Below, piece by piece: positions 46,358-55,738 of a stretch of DNA of 64,000 nt. The number at the start of each line of letters is the position of its first letter. The stretch's first letter is position 1. The stretch covers positions 186,001 through 250,000 of the forward strand of contig JAHHHA010000002.1 in assembly GCA_019359615.1 (NCBI GenBank), written 5' to 3'. The notes under the pieces are model-generated. The model did not search any database, was not told where the DNA came from, and worked only from the letters and a program-made list of their open reading frames with translations. The position numbers and the translations under genes are program-made. The stretch is from Cyanosarcina radialis HA8281-LM2 (lineage in GTDB: Bacteria; Cyanobacteriota; Cyanobacteriia; Cyanobacteriales; CCAP-1448).

Positions 46358-46775
46358 AAGCACTTTTTCTTACTTTTTCTCACTTTATAGTTTTAGCTGA
46401 GTCCCAACTCTCAAAACAACAAAAGTAGCACGGCTACATCTTTTCAGACCAATCTGTAGCCGCAGGAAATAAAGTTTTGATTATTTTCTAGATTTCGATA
46501 TTTCTTCTCACTTTTTCTTACTGACAAAATGCTATGCGGTAGGTGATAACTAAAGAACGGGTAAAGCAATTACTTTTTAGAGAATCATCAGCATCGTAAT
46601 GTTGAATTTGCCCCACTTTAACCAAGAGTAAATACAGGTAAAGACTGTAGTAGATCTTGCCACTTTTCGATCGTCTTGCTTTTCGTTCTCCATTAAGCTG
46701 TTCGGGGAAGCTTGTCACTTCCCCACTTACTTACAAAGTTATTAACACCATTAACTACTCATCACCATCGCCACT
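46358..46775. other. 418-base gap beside the IS remnant
   Basis: No gene seen. A CTTTTTCTTACTTTTTCTCACTTT stretch at about 46361-46385 is echoed at about 46503-46522 (TTCTTCTCACTTTTTCTTACTGA); the two copies could be insertion-sequence end material. Confidence 0.45.
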
Positions 46776-47831
46776 ATGGAATTATTCATAGATGCCAAGT
46801 TAACTTGGAACTTAGATGCTTTATATACCGATTTAAGCTCTATTAAAACCCTAGAACTAACAGATTGGGAAAAAACTTGCCTGCGGGGGTTGCTATGCGG
46901 CGTTCATCCAGAAGCCATAGCGGCTAAAATGTTTTGGACGGCTTCAGCTTTGAAAACCGAATTATCTCGCCGGGTATATCCTCATATCTCTATCCTCGTT
47001 GATGAAAAAGTTATAGCCTGGCATAAAGTTCCTACATTACTGGAAAAAGCCGGATATAAGTACCCTGAAATTAGAATTCTCAACCAAGAATTATTTTATC
47101 TAGAATTTTCAGCAAGTCCAAGCTCTAACTCTAAATTAATTAGAGCTTCAGCGATTGTCGAGTTACTTATCAAAAATTCCTCTTGCCAACCGAATCAAGC
47201 AAAAGAATTACCTAACGCAGAACTAAAAAGCACAGTCGAGGGCGATCGCCACTACCAACAAGGTAATTTTATCGAGGCGATAGATTCTTATCGTCAGGTT
47301 TTAACGATCGATCCTTTAAACGTCAGCATCCTAACTAAACTTGCCCGATGCTACGAACATCTGGGATTTTATAAGGATTCTCTGTTTATCTGCGACTTTG
47401 TTCTCGATCGGATCGAACGAAGCGATCGCAAAAGCCATTTACAGAAAACTCATAACAAAAGTATTATATATTACTTTATAGCAGGTCTATTTCACAAGCT
47501 AGCCGTCAATAAGTATTGCGACGATTACGTGCAAATAGCTTTTGAGATTTATCAAAAATACCTATATTTGCGCCCGCAAAATATCATGGCGTTGTGGAAT
47601 ATCGTAGATTTATTTATTTCAGTAGTTCGACATGGTGCGATCGCGCCAGAACTCAAGAGTGATTATATGGATAGAGCAAAAAAAGCTTTATCTGATTTTA
47701 AAGGTAATGCTCGGCAACTTGACTTTAATTTTAAACCATATCGCGAGCCGATACTTGAGAAAGCAGAAAATACTTTTCAAGATCTAGATTGCTGGTGGCA
47801 AGAGCAGCTTCATGAGTTAAAAAGCTGGTAA
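46776..47831 (+). CDS. TPR protein with N-terminal HTH-like domain
   Basis: 351 residues. The first 80 residues contain a LuxR-like helix-turn-helix pattern: ELTDWEKTCLRGLLCGVHPEAIAAKMFWTASALKTELSRRVYP, as in N-terminal domains of cyanobacterial AAA/WD/NACHT regulators (from memory). Residues about 155-215 have TPR units (DRHYQQGNFIEAIDSYRQVLTIDPLNV); the rest is helical. It sits between broken transposases and a HEAT protein with NACHT-like features, suggesting an accessory or defence-like zone (inference). Function not known. Confidence 0.65.
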   Translation: MELFIDAKLTWNLDALYTDLSSIKTLELTDWEKTCLRGLLCGVHPEAIAAKMFWTASALKTELSRRVYPHISILVDEKVIAWHKVPTLLEKAGYKYPEIRILNQELFYLEFSASPSSNSKLIRASAIVELLIKNSSCQPNQAKELPNAELKSTVEGDRHYQQGNFIEAIDSYRQVLTIDPLNVSILTKLARCYEHLGFYKDSLFICDFVLDRIERSDRKSHLQKTHNKSIIYYFIAGLFHKLAVNKYCDDYVQIAFEIYQKYLYLRPQNIMALWNIVDLFISVVRHGAIAPELKSDYMDRAKKALSDFKGNARQLDFNFKPYREPILEKAENTFQDLDCWWQEQLHELKSW

Positions 47832-47923
47832 TTTCGACTTCCAAGCTAAAAAAGTATTCAGGCTTTGGCTCGCCTCCGGCCCCCCCTGTTAGCTCCAGCT
47901 TGTTAATAAAACTTAAGCAATTA

Positions 47924-47961
47924 TTTCAGCAATAATACCGATCGCCTTTCAGCAATAATAC
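47924..47961. repeat. Pair of 15-bp direct repeats upstream of the HEAT gene
   Basis: TTTCAGCAATAATAC occurs at 47924-47938 and 47947-47961, a centre-to-centre spacing of 23 bases, about 80 bases before the HEAT-protein ATG. It may be a regulator site or a chance duplication. Confidence 0.5.
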
Positions 47962-48042
47962 GTATTCTAGAGTTAGAACTTTCGGTAACTCTAGGGGAAA
48001 AGTTATACTTGTAGTCAGACGAATTAAAAGGCTGCAAGCGTT

Positions 48043-50313
48043 ATGGCCGATCGATTAGATGTCTGGGGATTTACTCAAGCTGCGAGATTAGCTTTTAAAC
48101 TTATTTTAGAAAGCTTGGCTAAAGAGCAAGTGAAAAACCTTACTCTAGATTGGTTTAAAGATCCTTTAGCAGAGGGTTTTCTTCGAGAAAAAGATCTCGG
48201 ACGGGTGGCTAGTGGGGGAGTAATTAAAGAATTTTTTGGTGGCTCGTTCGATGGCGATTGCTATTCGCTAAATTTATTGACGACTGCCGAGCATTCAGAA
48301 GGTATTTCTACTCGCCATTTAAAACCTAGTGAAACTAACGAACTGGGAACGCTTGAGAGGTTGGCCATGGAGAATTTAGGGTCTAGCCACTCTATTATCC
48401 GCTTATTGGGTGTAGATCTCTATGCTTTTGTGAATCGCGCTTGTTTAAAATATTTTGGTGCTGTGGAGTTGGCAGATGAATTTGAAAACAACCCTACTAT
48501 TTCCCTAGAAGATCTAAAAAATGAAGTATTTGGGCAGCACTGGCAAGATGAATCTTGGCATGAGGTTTTGCGCTTAATTGCTGGAATGGTTGATGTTGCT
48601 TCGACTGGGGAAATTATCGATTACCTCATAGCGATCGACGGAGAAGCAGAAAAATTTAGCAATTTGTTGCTGGCGGCTGCTTGTCTGGCAGAAGTAAAAC
48701 ATAGAGAGCGAATTACTGAAACTGCTAATCGATTGCTCGATCGACTCAAAGATTTAACCAAATATGGAGATTACGAACGCGCTCTCAGACTAGCAGATAT
48801 GGAAGAGTATAACTCGGTCGTTAAAATTCACGCCGAATCGGTAAAAGCGATCGCTACTGCTTGGAAAGACGATCCAGATACCTTTGCTTGGCTCAAACAG
48901 CACGCCCAAAATGATGAAAATCCGGCTGTCAGACAATCGGCAATTCAACAGTTAGCTAGCGGCTGGAAATCTAATTTAGAAATATTACCTTGGCTCAAAC
49001 TGCGCGCTCAAAACGATAGCGATTCGTCAGTCCGACGTGAGGTAGTTCGAGAGTTAGTTAGAGGGTGGAAATTAGATCCAAGTGTTTTGCCTTGGCTCAA
49101 ACAACGCAGCCAAAAAAATGAAGACTGGGTGCTGAGACAAGCGGCAATTCAAGAATTAGCCAGAGGCTGGAAATCCGAGCCAGATACCTTACTCACTCTC
49201 AAGCAATTCGCCCAAAACGATGAAGATTGGGCAGTCCGACAAGTGGCAATTCAAGAACTAGCTAGAGGTTGGAAGTCCGATCCCGATACTTTACGCGCGA
49301 TCGAGCGATTGGCGCAAACTGATGAAGATTGGATAGTGCGACAAGCTGCTATTAAAGAGTTAGCTAGACAGTGGCGATCGTCTCCCGATATTTTAGTTAT
49401 TCTCAAACAATTCCTTGACAAAAAAGAAGATTGGGCCGTGCGACAAGCCGCAGTTCGAGAATTAGCTACAGGCTGGGCGCAAGATCCAGATACCTTGCCT
49501 AGCTTGAAACAGCGTGCCCAAAAAGATGAAGATTGGTCGGTACGGCAAGCAGCAATTCAAGAATTAGCTAAGAATTGGAAATTTGATTCAGACACTTTAA
49601 ATATTATCAAAAAATCCGCTCAATCAGATCCTAATTTAGGGGTGCGGCAAGCAGCAATTGAAGAATTAGCTAGAGGCTGGGCGCAAGATGCAAGAGTTTT
49701 ATCTTGGTTTAAACAACACGCTCAGGTAGATAGTTACGGCGATGTCCAAATAGCCGCGATTCAAGAGTTAACCAAAAATTGGAAATCCGATCTCGGCACT
49801 TTAGGGATCGTCCAAAAACTCGCTCAGTCTAATAAATATTGGGATGTGCGCCAAGCAGCCATTCAAGAGTTAGCTAAAGGTTGGAAATCCGATCCAAATA
49901 CTTTATCTATTCTCAAGCAACGCGCTCAAATTGATGAAGATTGGGACGTGCGCCAAACGGCAATTCAAGAAATAGCGATACGCTGGAAAGATACGCCAGG
50001 AGTATTTGAATTTTTGTGCGATCGCGCGATTAAAGATCCCTTTAAGATCGCTAAGGGTTTGTTGGGATACATGAAACAGGCTTTGATTAATCATGTAAAA
50101 TCAAAAGGCTCTTCTAAGGGTAGTAAAAATATTTTTGACTGGGTAGAAACTAACCCGCGTCAAACGGCCCTTGAAGTCATCATCGAGCAATATAGCGATC
50201 GCCACCTACCACAAATATTATCTTTGTTGAGCGATCGCGCTGCCAACGATCCAGACGAGGAAGTGAGAGAGTTTGCTGAGGAAAAATTAGAAGAACTAAA
50301 AATACAGCCTTAA
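48043..50313 (+). CDS. Large HEAT-repeat protein with NACHT-C-terminal-like segment
   Basis: 756 residues. Residues 1 to about 140 form a domain I do not recognise. About 150-255 contains LKNEVFGQHWQDESWHEVLRLIAGMVD and EIIDYLIAIDGE.KFSNLLLAAACLAEV, which I know from the helical part after the NTPase of cyanobacterial NACHT proteins. About 260-670 is a regular array of roughly twelve 34-residue HEAT-like units of the type DEDWAVRQAAIQELARGWKSDPDT. No Walker A P-loop exists anywhere in the protein. It looks like a recognition/effector half of a NACHT protein without the ATPase. Partner unknown. Confidence 0.75.
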   Translation: MADRLDVWGFTQAARLAFKLILESLAKEQVKNLTLDWFKDPLAEGFLREKDLGRVASGGVIKEFFGGSFDGDCYSLNLLTTAEHSEGISTRHLKPSETNELGTLERLAMENLGSSHSIIRLLGVDLYAFVNRACLKYFGAVELADEFENNPTISLEDLKNEVFGQHWQDESWHEVLRLIAGMVDVASTGEIIDYLIAIDGEAEKFSNLLLAAACLAEVKHRERITETANRLLDRLKDLTKYGDYERALRLADMEEYNSVVKIHAESVKAIATAWKDDPDTFAWLKQHAQNDENPAVRQSAIQQLASGWKSNLEILPWLKLRAQNDSDSSVRREVVRELVRGWKLDPSVLPWLKQRSQKNEDWVLRQAAIQELARGWKSEPDTLLTLKQFAQNDEDWAVRQVAIQELARGWKSDPDTLRAIERLAQTDEDWIVRQAAIKELARQWRSSPDILVILKQFLDKKEDWAVRQAAVRELATGWAQDPDTLPSLKQRAQKDEDWSVRQAAIQELAKNWKFDSDTLNIIKKSAQSDPNLGVRQAAIEELARGWAQDARVLSWFKQHAQVDSYGDVQIAAIQELTKNWKSDLGTLGIVQKLAQSNKYWDVRQAAIQELAKGWKSDPNTLSILKQRAQIDEDWDVRQTAIQEIAIRWKDTPGVFEFLCDRAIKDPFKIAKGLLGYMKQALINHVKSKGSSKGSKNIFDWVETNPRQTALEVIIEQYSDRHLPQILSLLSDRAANDPDEEVREFAEEKLEELKIQP

Positions 50314-50832
50314 AAATGCAGAATAAATATGAATTCTCACTACACGATCGTCATTCAATGGTCTTTAAACCTCGGTCGAGGTGTAGATGATGACTCTCTA
50401 TTGGGGCCAAATCCGTGGCTCATTTCACCAGGTTTTACTATAACGTCATAAAACTTAATATAATATTGGCGCACTTGTACTCGTCCAATTGAAAGAAACG
50501 GTTTGGGAATGACTATTTCTGAGGCTGAAGCTGCATTAGTTACTTAAATCGGCATTATTTGAGGCTGCGATAGTATAGGAATAGGGTGTTAGATATATAG
50601 TATTTTTCCGGCTCCCCTCTCCCAACTCCCCTTTACCAAGGGGGGACACAGGGGGGTGGCAGAGGAGTTGGGCGCTGCCCTGAGCGTTCGACTGAGCGCA
50701 CGCCGCAGTCTTGCCGAAGGGGGTGAGGGCTGGTTAGCTAACAGCATTGGAAATGAAACCCAAAACCCCGCGAGGCCTTGGTTTCGCAAGCTCAACCCAA
50801 CCTACAGAAAATCGATCGCATTCTTCCCCAAA
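50314..50832. repeat. Gap before moaA with repeats and a possible gene fragment
   Basis: Apart from the fragment at 50329-50451, the right half (50600-50720) is made of the ccccctctcccaactcccc...aaggggggacacaggggggt repeat followed by a gttcgactgagcgcac repeat and part of the GTTGGGTT family (50793-50812). The frame open through this stretch into moaA is repeat-derived and is not part of MoaA. Confidence 0.55.
50329..50451 (+). pseudogene. Possible HicB-type antitoxin fragment
   Basis: A 40-residue frame beginning MNSHYTIVIQWS. The Y-T-I-x-I-Q-W-S opening is what I recall from cyanobacterial HicB-like proteins; the rest (LNLGRGVDDD...) does not continue the fold. If real it is a decayed remnant directly downstream of the HEAT gene. 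Confidence 0.25.
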
Positions 50833-51819
50833 ATGAACCAAGTTGACTATCTCCGCATAAGTTCGATCGATCGCTGCAACTTTCGATGTCAATACTGTAT
50901 GCCGTCCGGGGAAGAAATCGAATATATGTCGCAGCAGCAGTGGTTGAGCGATGAAGAACTACTCCTGCTTTTAAAAGAAGTATTCATTCCTGTAGGATTT
51001 ACTCGGTTTCGTCTCACGGGTGGAGAACCGCTGCTGCGTCCCAAAATGGTGGAATTGGTAGGTGCGATCGCTTCTTTCCCCGAAACTCAAGACCTGTCGA
51101 TGACTACCAATGGGTTTTTACTCGCGAAGCTGGCACAACCGCTTTACGATGCCGGATTGCGCCGGATCAATATCAGTCTCGACTCCCTCGATCCAGAGAC
51201 ATTCGATCGCATTATTGGCAATCGCGGCCGTTCCCGCTGGCAGCAAGTTTGGGACGGGATTCAAGCGGCTCATCGGGTGGGCTTCGACCCCTTAAAACTG
51301 AACGTAGTAGTAATTCCTGGGGTCAACGATCGAGAAATCCTCGATTTAGCGGCCTTAACGATTGACAAGCAATGGCACGTCCGATTTATCGAATTTATGC
51401 CCATCGGCAACAGTCAACTATTTGGCGACAAAGGCTGGGTATCCTCAGCCGAACTTAGAGAGCAAATTGGTGAGGCTTTTGGTCTAACTACCTCCAGCGT
51501 GCGCGGTAACGGCCCGGCCGATGTCTTTCAAATTCCTGGGGCCAAAGGCACTTTGGGATTTATCAGTCAGATGTCGGAATGCTTTTGCGATCGCTGCAAC
51601 CGCATGAGACTCTCTGCCGATGGTTGGCTGCGTCCTTGTTTGCTCAACGAAACCGGACAAATCGATCTCAAAACCCTACTGCGCACTGGTGTCGATCCCG
51701 CCGAACTGAGGGCTAAGGTACGACAACTCTTAGCGCTCAAACCAGAGATTAACTTCAAGCAACGGGATTCTGGGACAGCTGGCACTTATGCCCGCACCAT
51801 GTCTCAAATCGGCGGTTAA
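50833..51819 (+). CDS. moaA: GTP 3',8-cyclase (MoaA), molybdenum cofactor synthesis
   Basis: 328 residues from ATG 50833; the frame is open back to 50656 but that part is repeat sequence. A radical SAM enzyme that starts molybdopterin synthesis from GTP. The first 4Fe-4S cluster is bound by Cys15, Cys19 and Cys22 (CNFRCQYC). [15 protein letters not shown] is the SAM-binding GGEP. The C-terminal cluster cysteines are in [13 protein letters not shown] and WLRPCLL. Its stop overlaps the stop region of the convergent radical SAM gene by 4 bases. No other mo genes are in the window. Confidence 0.95.
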   Translation: MNQVDYLRISSIDRCNFRCQYCMPSGEEIEYMSQQQWLSDEELLLLLKEVFIPVGFTRFRLTGGEPLLRPKMVELVGAIASFPETQDLSMTTNGFLLAKLAQPLYDAGLRRINISLDSLDPETFDRIIGNRGRSRWQQVWDGIQAAHRVGFDPLKLNVVVIPGVNDREILDLAALTIDKQWHVRFIEFMPIGNSQLFGDKGWVSSAELREQIGEAFGLTTSSVRGNGPADVFQIPGAKGTLGFISQMSECFCDRCNRMRLSADGWLRPCLLNETGQIDLKTLLRTGVDPAELRAKVRQLLALKPEINFKQRDSGTAGTYARTMSQIGG

Positions 51820-52928
51820 TTTTTACTTGTAGCTCCTTGATAGAAAAGCATCCATCCCAGAGCGAATTTTTGTCCTAAATTTCTGTGAGCTAGGCAAGAA
51901 TTAGCGCAACTGACTGAGCCAAATTTCTTACAGTTCACCATCTGCGCTCTTAGTTCTCGCGCTCGATCGCTAAACCAAATCTCGCGGGCGCTATCGGTCT
52001 TGACATTGCCAATTGTTGGGTAGAACCAGCACATCCTCACATCTCCATTGGATAGAAGGTGATAATCCCGCAAGCCAACTCGGCAAGGGGAAACACCGTG
52101 ATAGATCGGTTTCCCCCGAAAATGATCTGGGAAAGATCGAAGTTTGGCAGCACTGGTTTCGATCGGCATTCCTCGCTCCTTCATCGCCAGCAGTCGATCG
52201 ACGATTTGTCTCAGATCCTCTATATCGATTTCTTCCTGCAACCACAAGTCGGTTTCGATCTCGGAAACCCCGTAGGTAGGACGAACAGGAGCAAAATCAA
52301 TGCTAGTTGCCCCTATCTGCTGCGACCACTCTACCAACTCTGGCAGGTAGCGGAAGTTATATTTATGAACTGTGGGTTTAATCCGAATGGGAAAATTTAA
52401 ACTCTGTCGTTCTTTCTGTTCCCTTAAAAAACGAATTCCCTGAGAAATCTTCTCCAGGGAACCAGGTACGCCGCGCGCGAAGTCGTGAATTTCTGAACTA
52501 GCACTGTCAACTGAAATATCTATTTTTAGAGGCTGGGCTGCTACTACTCTTTCTACAGTTCGGCGATCGAAAGTCGAACCGTTAGTAATTACTCCCCAGT
52601 TAATTCCTTGGGTGCGACAGAATTCTAGCAATTCGACGAACCCCTTTTTGATGAATGGCTCGCCACCCGCAAACTGAATAAAATAAGAGCCGATAAACTC
52701 TTTCAAACTCAAAAGTGCGGCTTGCCACTGAGCAATTGTCATCTCCTCTTGATATTCTTCCATCCTCCAGCAGTTGCAGTAGCGGCATTTATAGTTACAC
52801 CGCTCGTTAATCATGCCCCTGATTGCCAGCGGTCGGGTCAGATCGCAACCAGTTTTTAAGTAGATGTTTTCAGCCACGCTTTGGATCGAATGCCGCGTTG
52901 CTGTTTCAAGAAAATGCCGAACGCGCAT
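51816..52928 (-). CDS. Radical SAM/SPASM-domain protein
   Basis: 370 residues. The radical SAM cluster ligands are Cys44, Cys48, Cys51 (CNYKCRYC), followed by [14 protein letters not shown] for SAM. Near the C-terminus there are further cysteines ([23 protein letters not shown] and [17 protein letters not shown]) as in SPASM auxiliary clusters. Such enzymes modify peptides or sugars or act on lipids. No precursor peptide is seen next to it. It ends against moaA tail-to-tail with a 4-base overlap. Substrate unknown. Confidence 0.85.
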   Translation of the reverse strand: MRVRHFLETATRHSIQSVAENIYLKTGCDLTRPLAIRGMINERCNYKCRYCNCWRMEEYQEEMTIAQWQAALLSLKEFIGSYFIQFAGGEPFIKKGFVELLEFCRTQGINWGVITNGSTFDRRTVERVVAAQPLKIDISVDSASSEIHDFARGVPGSLEKISQGIRFLREQKERQSLNFPIRIKPTVHKYNFRYLPELVEWSQQIGATSIDFAPVRPTYGVSEIETDLWLQEEIDIEDLRQIVDRLLAMKERGMPIETSAAKLRSFPDHFRGKPIYHGVSPCRVGLRDYHLLSNGDVRMCWFYPTIGNVKTDSAREIWFSDRARELRAQMVNCKKFGSVSCANSCLAHRNLGQKFALGWMLFYQGATSKN

Positions 52929-53053
52929 ATGGCTTTTATCCTAAATTAGTGATTTTATAATTCGGTCTATTGTATGGTTTTTTACCAAAAAAAACTAGCT
53001 GACGAAATTTTTTCATTCCGTCAGCGATCGCTTATTAGCAGCCAGCAATTTGC

Positions 53054-53662
53054 TTAGGCTTGACGCGAGTAATACTCAACCACTAGCAATTCGTTAATCT
53101 TGAGCGATACCCATTCCCGCTCGATTAGGCTATTCACCTTGCCACTCAAGGCGTTCTTATCGAACTCTAAATGGCTGGGCATATATGCTAGACCTGGATA
53201 TTCCAAGTTTTGAGTTACCAATCGGCGAGATTGTTCTTTGTCTCTGACACCGATAACATCTCCAGGTCGGCACTGATAGCTAGCGATATTCACATTCCGG
53301 CCGTTGACCGTTACGTGGCCGTGGTTCACTAATTGGCGGGCACCTGGAATCGTGGGAGCCATACCCAAACGAAAGACCGTGTTGTCTAGGCGCATTTCTA
53401 ATAGTTGCAGCAATACTTGTCCGGTCGAACCCGTAGCGCGACGAGCTTTCCGCACGTAGCGGAGCAATTGCTTTTCGCTCAAACCGTAGTTAAAGCGGAG
53501 TTTTTGCTTTTCTTCCAGTCGAATGGCATATTCTGACCGCTTCTTGCGATTCTGACCGTGTTGGCCTGGAGCATAAGCACGGCGGGCGCTTTTGCGGGTT
53601 AAACCTGGTAATTCGCCCAAGCGACGTGTAATTCGCAGGCGTGGACCTCGATATCGGGACAT
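53054..53662 (-). CDS. rpsD: 30S ribosomal protein S4
   Basis: 202 residues, the usual length for the cyanobacterial/chloroplast type. N-terminus [22 protein letters not shown], the conserved [16 protein letters not shown], and the S4 RNA-binding domain [32 protein letters not shown]. Binds 16S rRNA early in assembly. Zinc-type cysteines of some S4 proteins are absent. Stand-alone, as usual in cyanobacteria. ATG 53662. Confidence 0.97.
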   Translation of the reverse strand: MSRYRGPRLRITRRLGELPGLTRKSARRAYAPGQHGQNRKKRSEYAIRLEEKQKLRFNYGLSEKQLLRYVRKARRATGSTGQVLLQLLEMRLDNTVFRLGMAPTIPGARQLVNHGHVTVNGRNVNIASYQCRPGDVIGVRDKEQSRRLVTQNLEYPGLAYMPSHLEFDKNALSGKVNSLIEREWVSLKINELLVVEYYSRQA

Positions 53663-53819
53663 ACAGTTTCCTTTCTTGACCTCTCGATCGTACTTTCCCC
53701 AAAACTATTAGTGTTACACATTATCGTCCTATCTGTATAGCGATCGCTAAGATTTTTTCAAACTGAACTTTTATATTTCGGGGTAAACTAGACAGATTCA
53801 GACCTCCCGATCGCCAACT

Positions 53820-54107
53820 ATGTCAGATATCAGAACCCAATTGCTCGAAGAACAAGCAGATAGTGAGTGGAGTTCGTTGATTCCCCATGCCAAGCGGGAT
53901 GCTTTAATCATAGTGGATGGCTCGTTAGATTTAGTAGATGTAGGAGTGGCGATCGCCAGCGATAATGTTTCCTTAGTGCAACGTTGGATGGACGCTCGAC
54001 TAATTCGCAAACCCTCGCAAACAGAACTGAGTGCTTGGAACGACGAACCGACCAAACAATTTCGTGTTGCTATCGTCCAACCTTTTGTCTTAGTCAGAGC
54101 GATCTAA
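53820..54107 (+). CDS. DUF2288 family protein
   Basis: 95 residues: MSDIRTQLLEEQADSEWSSLIPHAKRDALIIV, then LDLVDVGVAIASDNVSLVQRWMDARLIRKPSQTELSAW and FRVAIVQPFVLVRA. This compact pattern is DUF2288, a small family of unknown function in cyanobacteria and proteobacteria. Divergent from rpsD with a 157-base gap between them. Confidence 0.8.
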   Translation: MSDIRTQLLEEQADSEWSSLIPHAKRDALIIVDGSLDLVDVGVAIASDNVSLVQRWMDARLIRKPSQTELSAWNDEPTKQFRVAIVQPFVLVRAI

Positions 54108-54155
54108 CACAGAATTTGCCCATTCATAATTCACCCTTCATAATTCATAATTCAG

Positions 54156-55685
54156 ATGACTGATGCTTCTTTACCATCTCTAATCGAGCAGATGATGCAG
54201 CCTGGGTTCTATCCCCATCCGGTAAAAGAACCGATCGAGCTAATTCAAACTCACGTTTCTTACGTGCTGCTGACTGGAGATTATGCTTATAAACTTAAAA
54301 AGCCCGTTAATTTTGGATTTTTAGATTTCTCAACTTTAGATTTACGGCAGCATTTTTGCCATGAAGAATTGCGACTGAATCAAAGGGGAGCCGCCGAACT
54401 TTATTTGGAGGTTTTACCCATTACTAAAACGGGAGATGGCTACGAGCTAAATGGATCTGGCGAGCCAGCAGAATATACCCTGAAAATGCGTCAATTTCCC
54501 CAAGAGGCTTTATTAATCGATATGTTTGAGCAGGGGAAACTAACAGGAACGCAGATGGAGGAACTAGGGCGAGTTGTTGCTAAATATCACGCCAAATCAG
54601 AAACAAACGATTACATTCGTACTTTTGGTGAAATTGCACAAATACGGGCAGCGATAGACGAAAATTACGAACAAACTAGCAAATATATTGGCGGACCTCA
54701 AACCCAATCTCAATACGAAGAAACCAAGCAGTTCACAGATAATTTTTTTGGCGATCGAGAAGAACTTTTTGCTAGTCGCAGAGAAAACAATTACATTCGA
54801 GAATGTCACGGCGATTTGCATTTAAGAAATATCTGTCTGTGGCAGGATAGGATTTTGCTATTCGATTGCATTGAATTTAACGAACCATTTCGCTTTGTCG
54901 ATGTGATGTACGATGTCGCTTTTGCAGTGATGGATTTGGAGGCGAGAGGACGCAAAGATTTAGGCAATGCTTTTTTAAATACCTACGTCGAGCAAACTGG
55001 CGATTGGGAAGGCTTGCAATTACTACCTTTATACTTGAGCCGCCAAGCGTATGTGAGGGCCAAAGTAACTTCGTTTTTATTGGACGATCCATCTATTCCT
55101 CAAGCCGATAAAGATGCCGCTTTGAATGCCGCCGCTGGCTACTACAAGTTAGCTTGGGAATACACCAAACCTAAAACCGGCCGTTTGATCTTAATGTCTG
55201 GATTATCAGGTTCCGGGAAAACCACTGTCGCCCGACATTTAGCGCGGCAATCGGGGGCAATTCACTTGCGATCGGATGCGGTCAGGAAACATTTGGGCGG
55301 CGTACCTCTAGAACAAAAGGGCGGGGCAGATCTCTACACCACGGGGATGACTCAAAAGACTTACGGGCGATTATTAGAATTGGGCGTGAAACTAGCACAG
55401 CAAGGATTTACGGCAATTTTAGATGCAAAATACGAGCGCCAGGAATTGAGGCAAGCAGCAATTGCTGAGGCCAAAACTCACAACGTGCCGCTGCAAATCT
55501 GCCATTGCACCGCCCCAGAAGCAGTATTGCGCGATCGATTGAATCGGCGTACGGGGGACATTGCTGATGCTACAGCCGACTTACTGGCATCCCAGCAAGC
55601 CGCTAGCGAAACGTTTACCGATGACGAACAAGCCTACGTCACTACTGTAGACACCACTCAGGATTTTAGTAGTTTAGAAGTTTAA
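54156..55685 (+). CDS. Aminoglycoside-phosphotransferase-like kinase fused to AAA-type P-loop kinase
   Basis: 509 residues. The N-terminal part (about 20-330) has the APH/choline-kinase-like fold: YAYKLKKPVNFGFLDFSTL, the catalytic ECHGDLHLRNICLW and the metal-binding FDCIEFNEPFRFVDVMYDV. The C-terminal part (about 345-505) is a small-molecule-kinase P-loop domain: LMSGLSGSGKTTVARHLA, IHLRSDAVRKHL and ILDAKYERQELR. The fusion is a known bacterial architecture, but its substrates are not established. Antibiotic resistance should not be inferred. The leader repeats 'ttcataattcataattcag', also found before the SDR gene at 59560. Confidence 0.87.
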   Translation: MTDASLPSLIEQMMQPGFYPHPVKEPIELIQTHVSYVLLTGDYAYKLKKPVNFGFLDFSTLDLRQHFCHEELRLNQRGAAELYLEVLPITKTGDGYELNGSGEPAEYTLKMRQFPQEALLIDMFEQGKLTGTQMEELGRVVAKYHAKSETNDYIRTFGEIAQIRAAIDENYEQTSKYIGGPQTQSQYEETKQFTDNFFGDREELFASRRENNYIRECHGDLHLRNICLWQDRILLFDCIEFNEPFRFVDVMYDVAFAVMDLEARGRKDLGNAFLNTYVEQTGDWEGLQLLPLYLSRQAYVRAKVTSFLLDDPSIPQADKDAALNAAAGYYKLAWEYTKPKTGRLILMSGLSGSGKTTVARHLARQSGAIHLRSDAVRKHLGGVPLEQKGGADLYTTGMTQKTYGRLLELGVKLAQQGFTAILDAKYERQELRQAAIAEAKTHNVPLQICHCTAPEAVLRDRLNRRTGDIADATADLLASQQAASETFTDDEQAYVTTVDTTQDFSSLEV

Positions 55686-55738
55686 ACGACAAACGGGGGC
55701 AGGCAGGATGCCTACCCCACAAGAATTGTGGGAAATCT

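Noticed and set aside
50656-50832. N-terminal extension of MoaA of 59 residues
   Set aside because: It is coded by dispersed repeats and precedes the conserved MoaA start; the ATG at 50833 fits the family.
54156-55685. Aminoglycoside resistance gene
   Set aside because: The APH-like half has the kinase fold only; the fusion with a P-loop kinase is a general bacterial family without shown drug activity.
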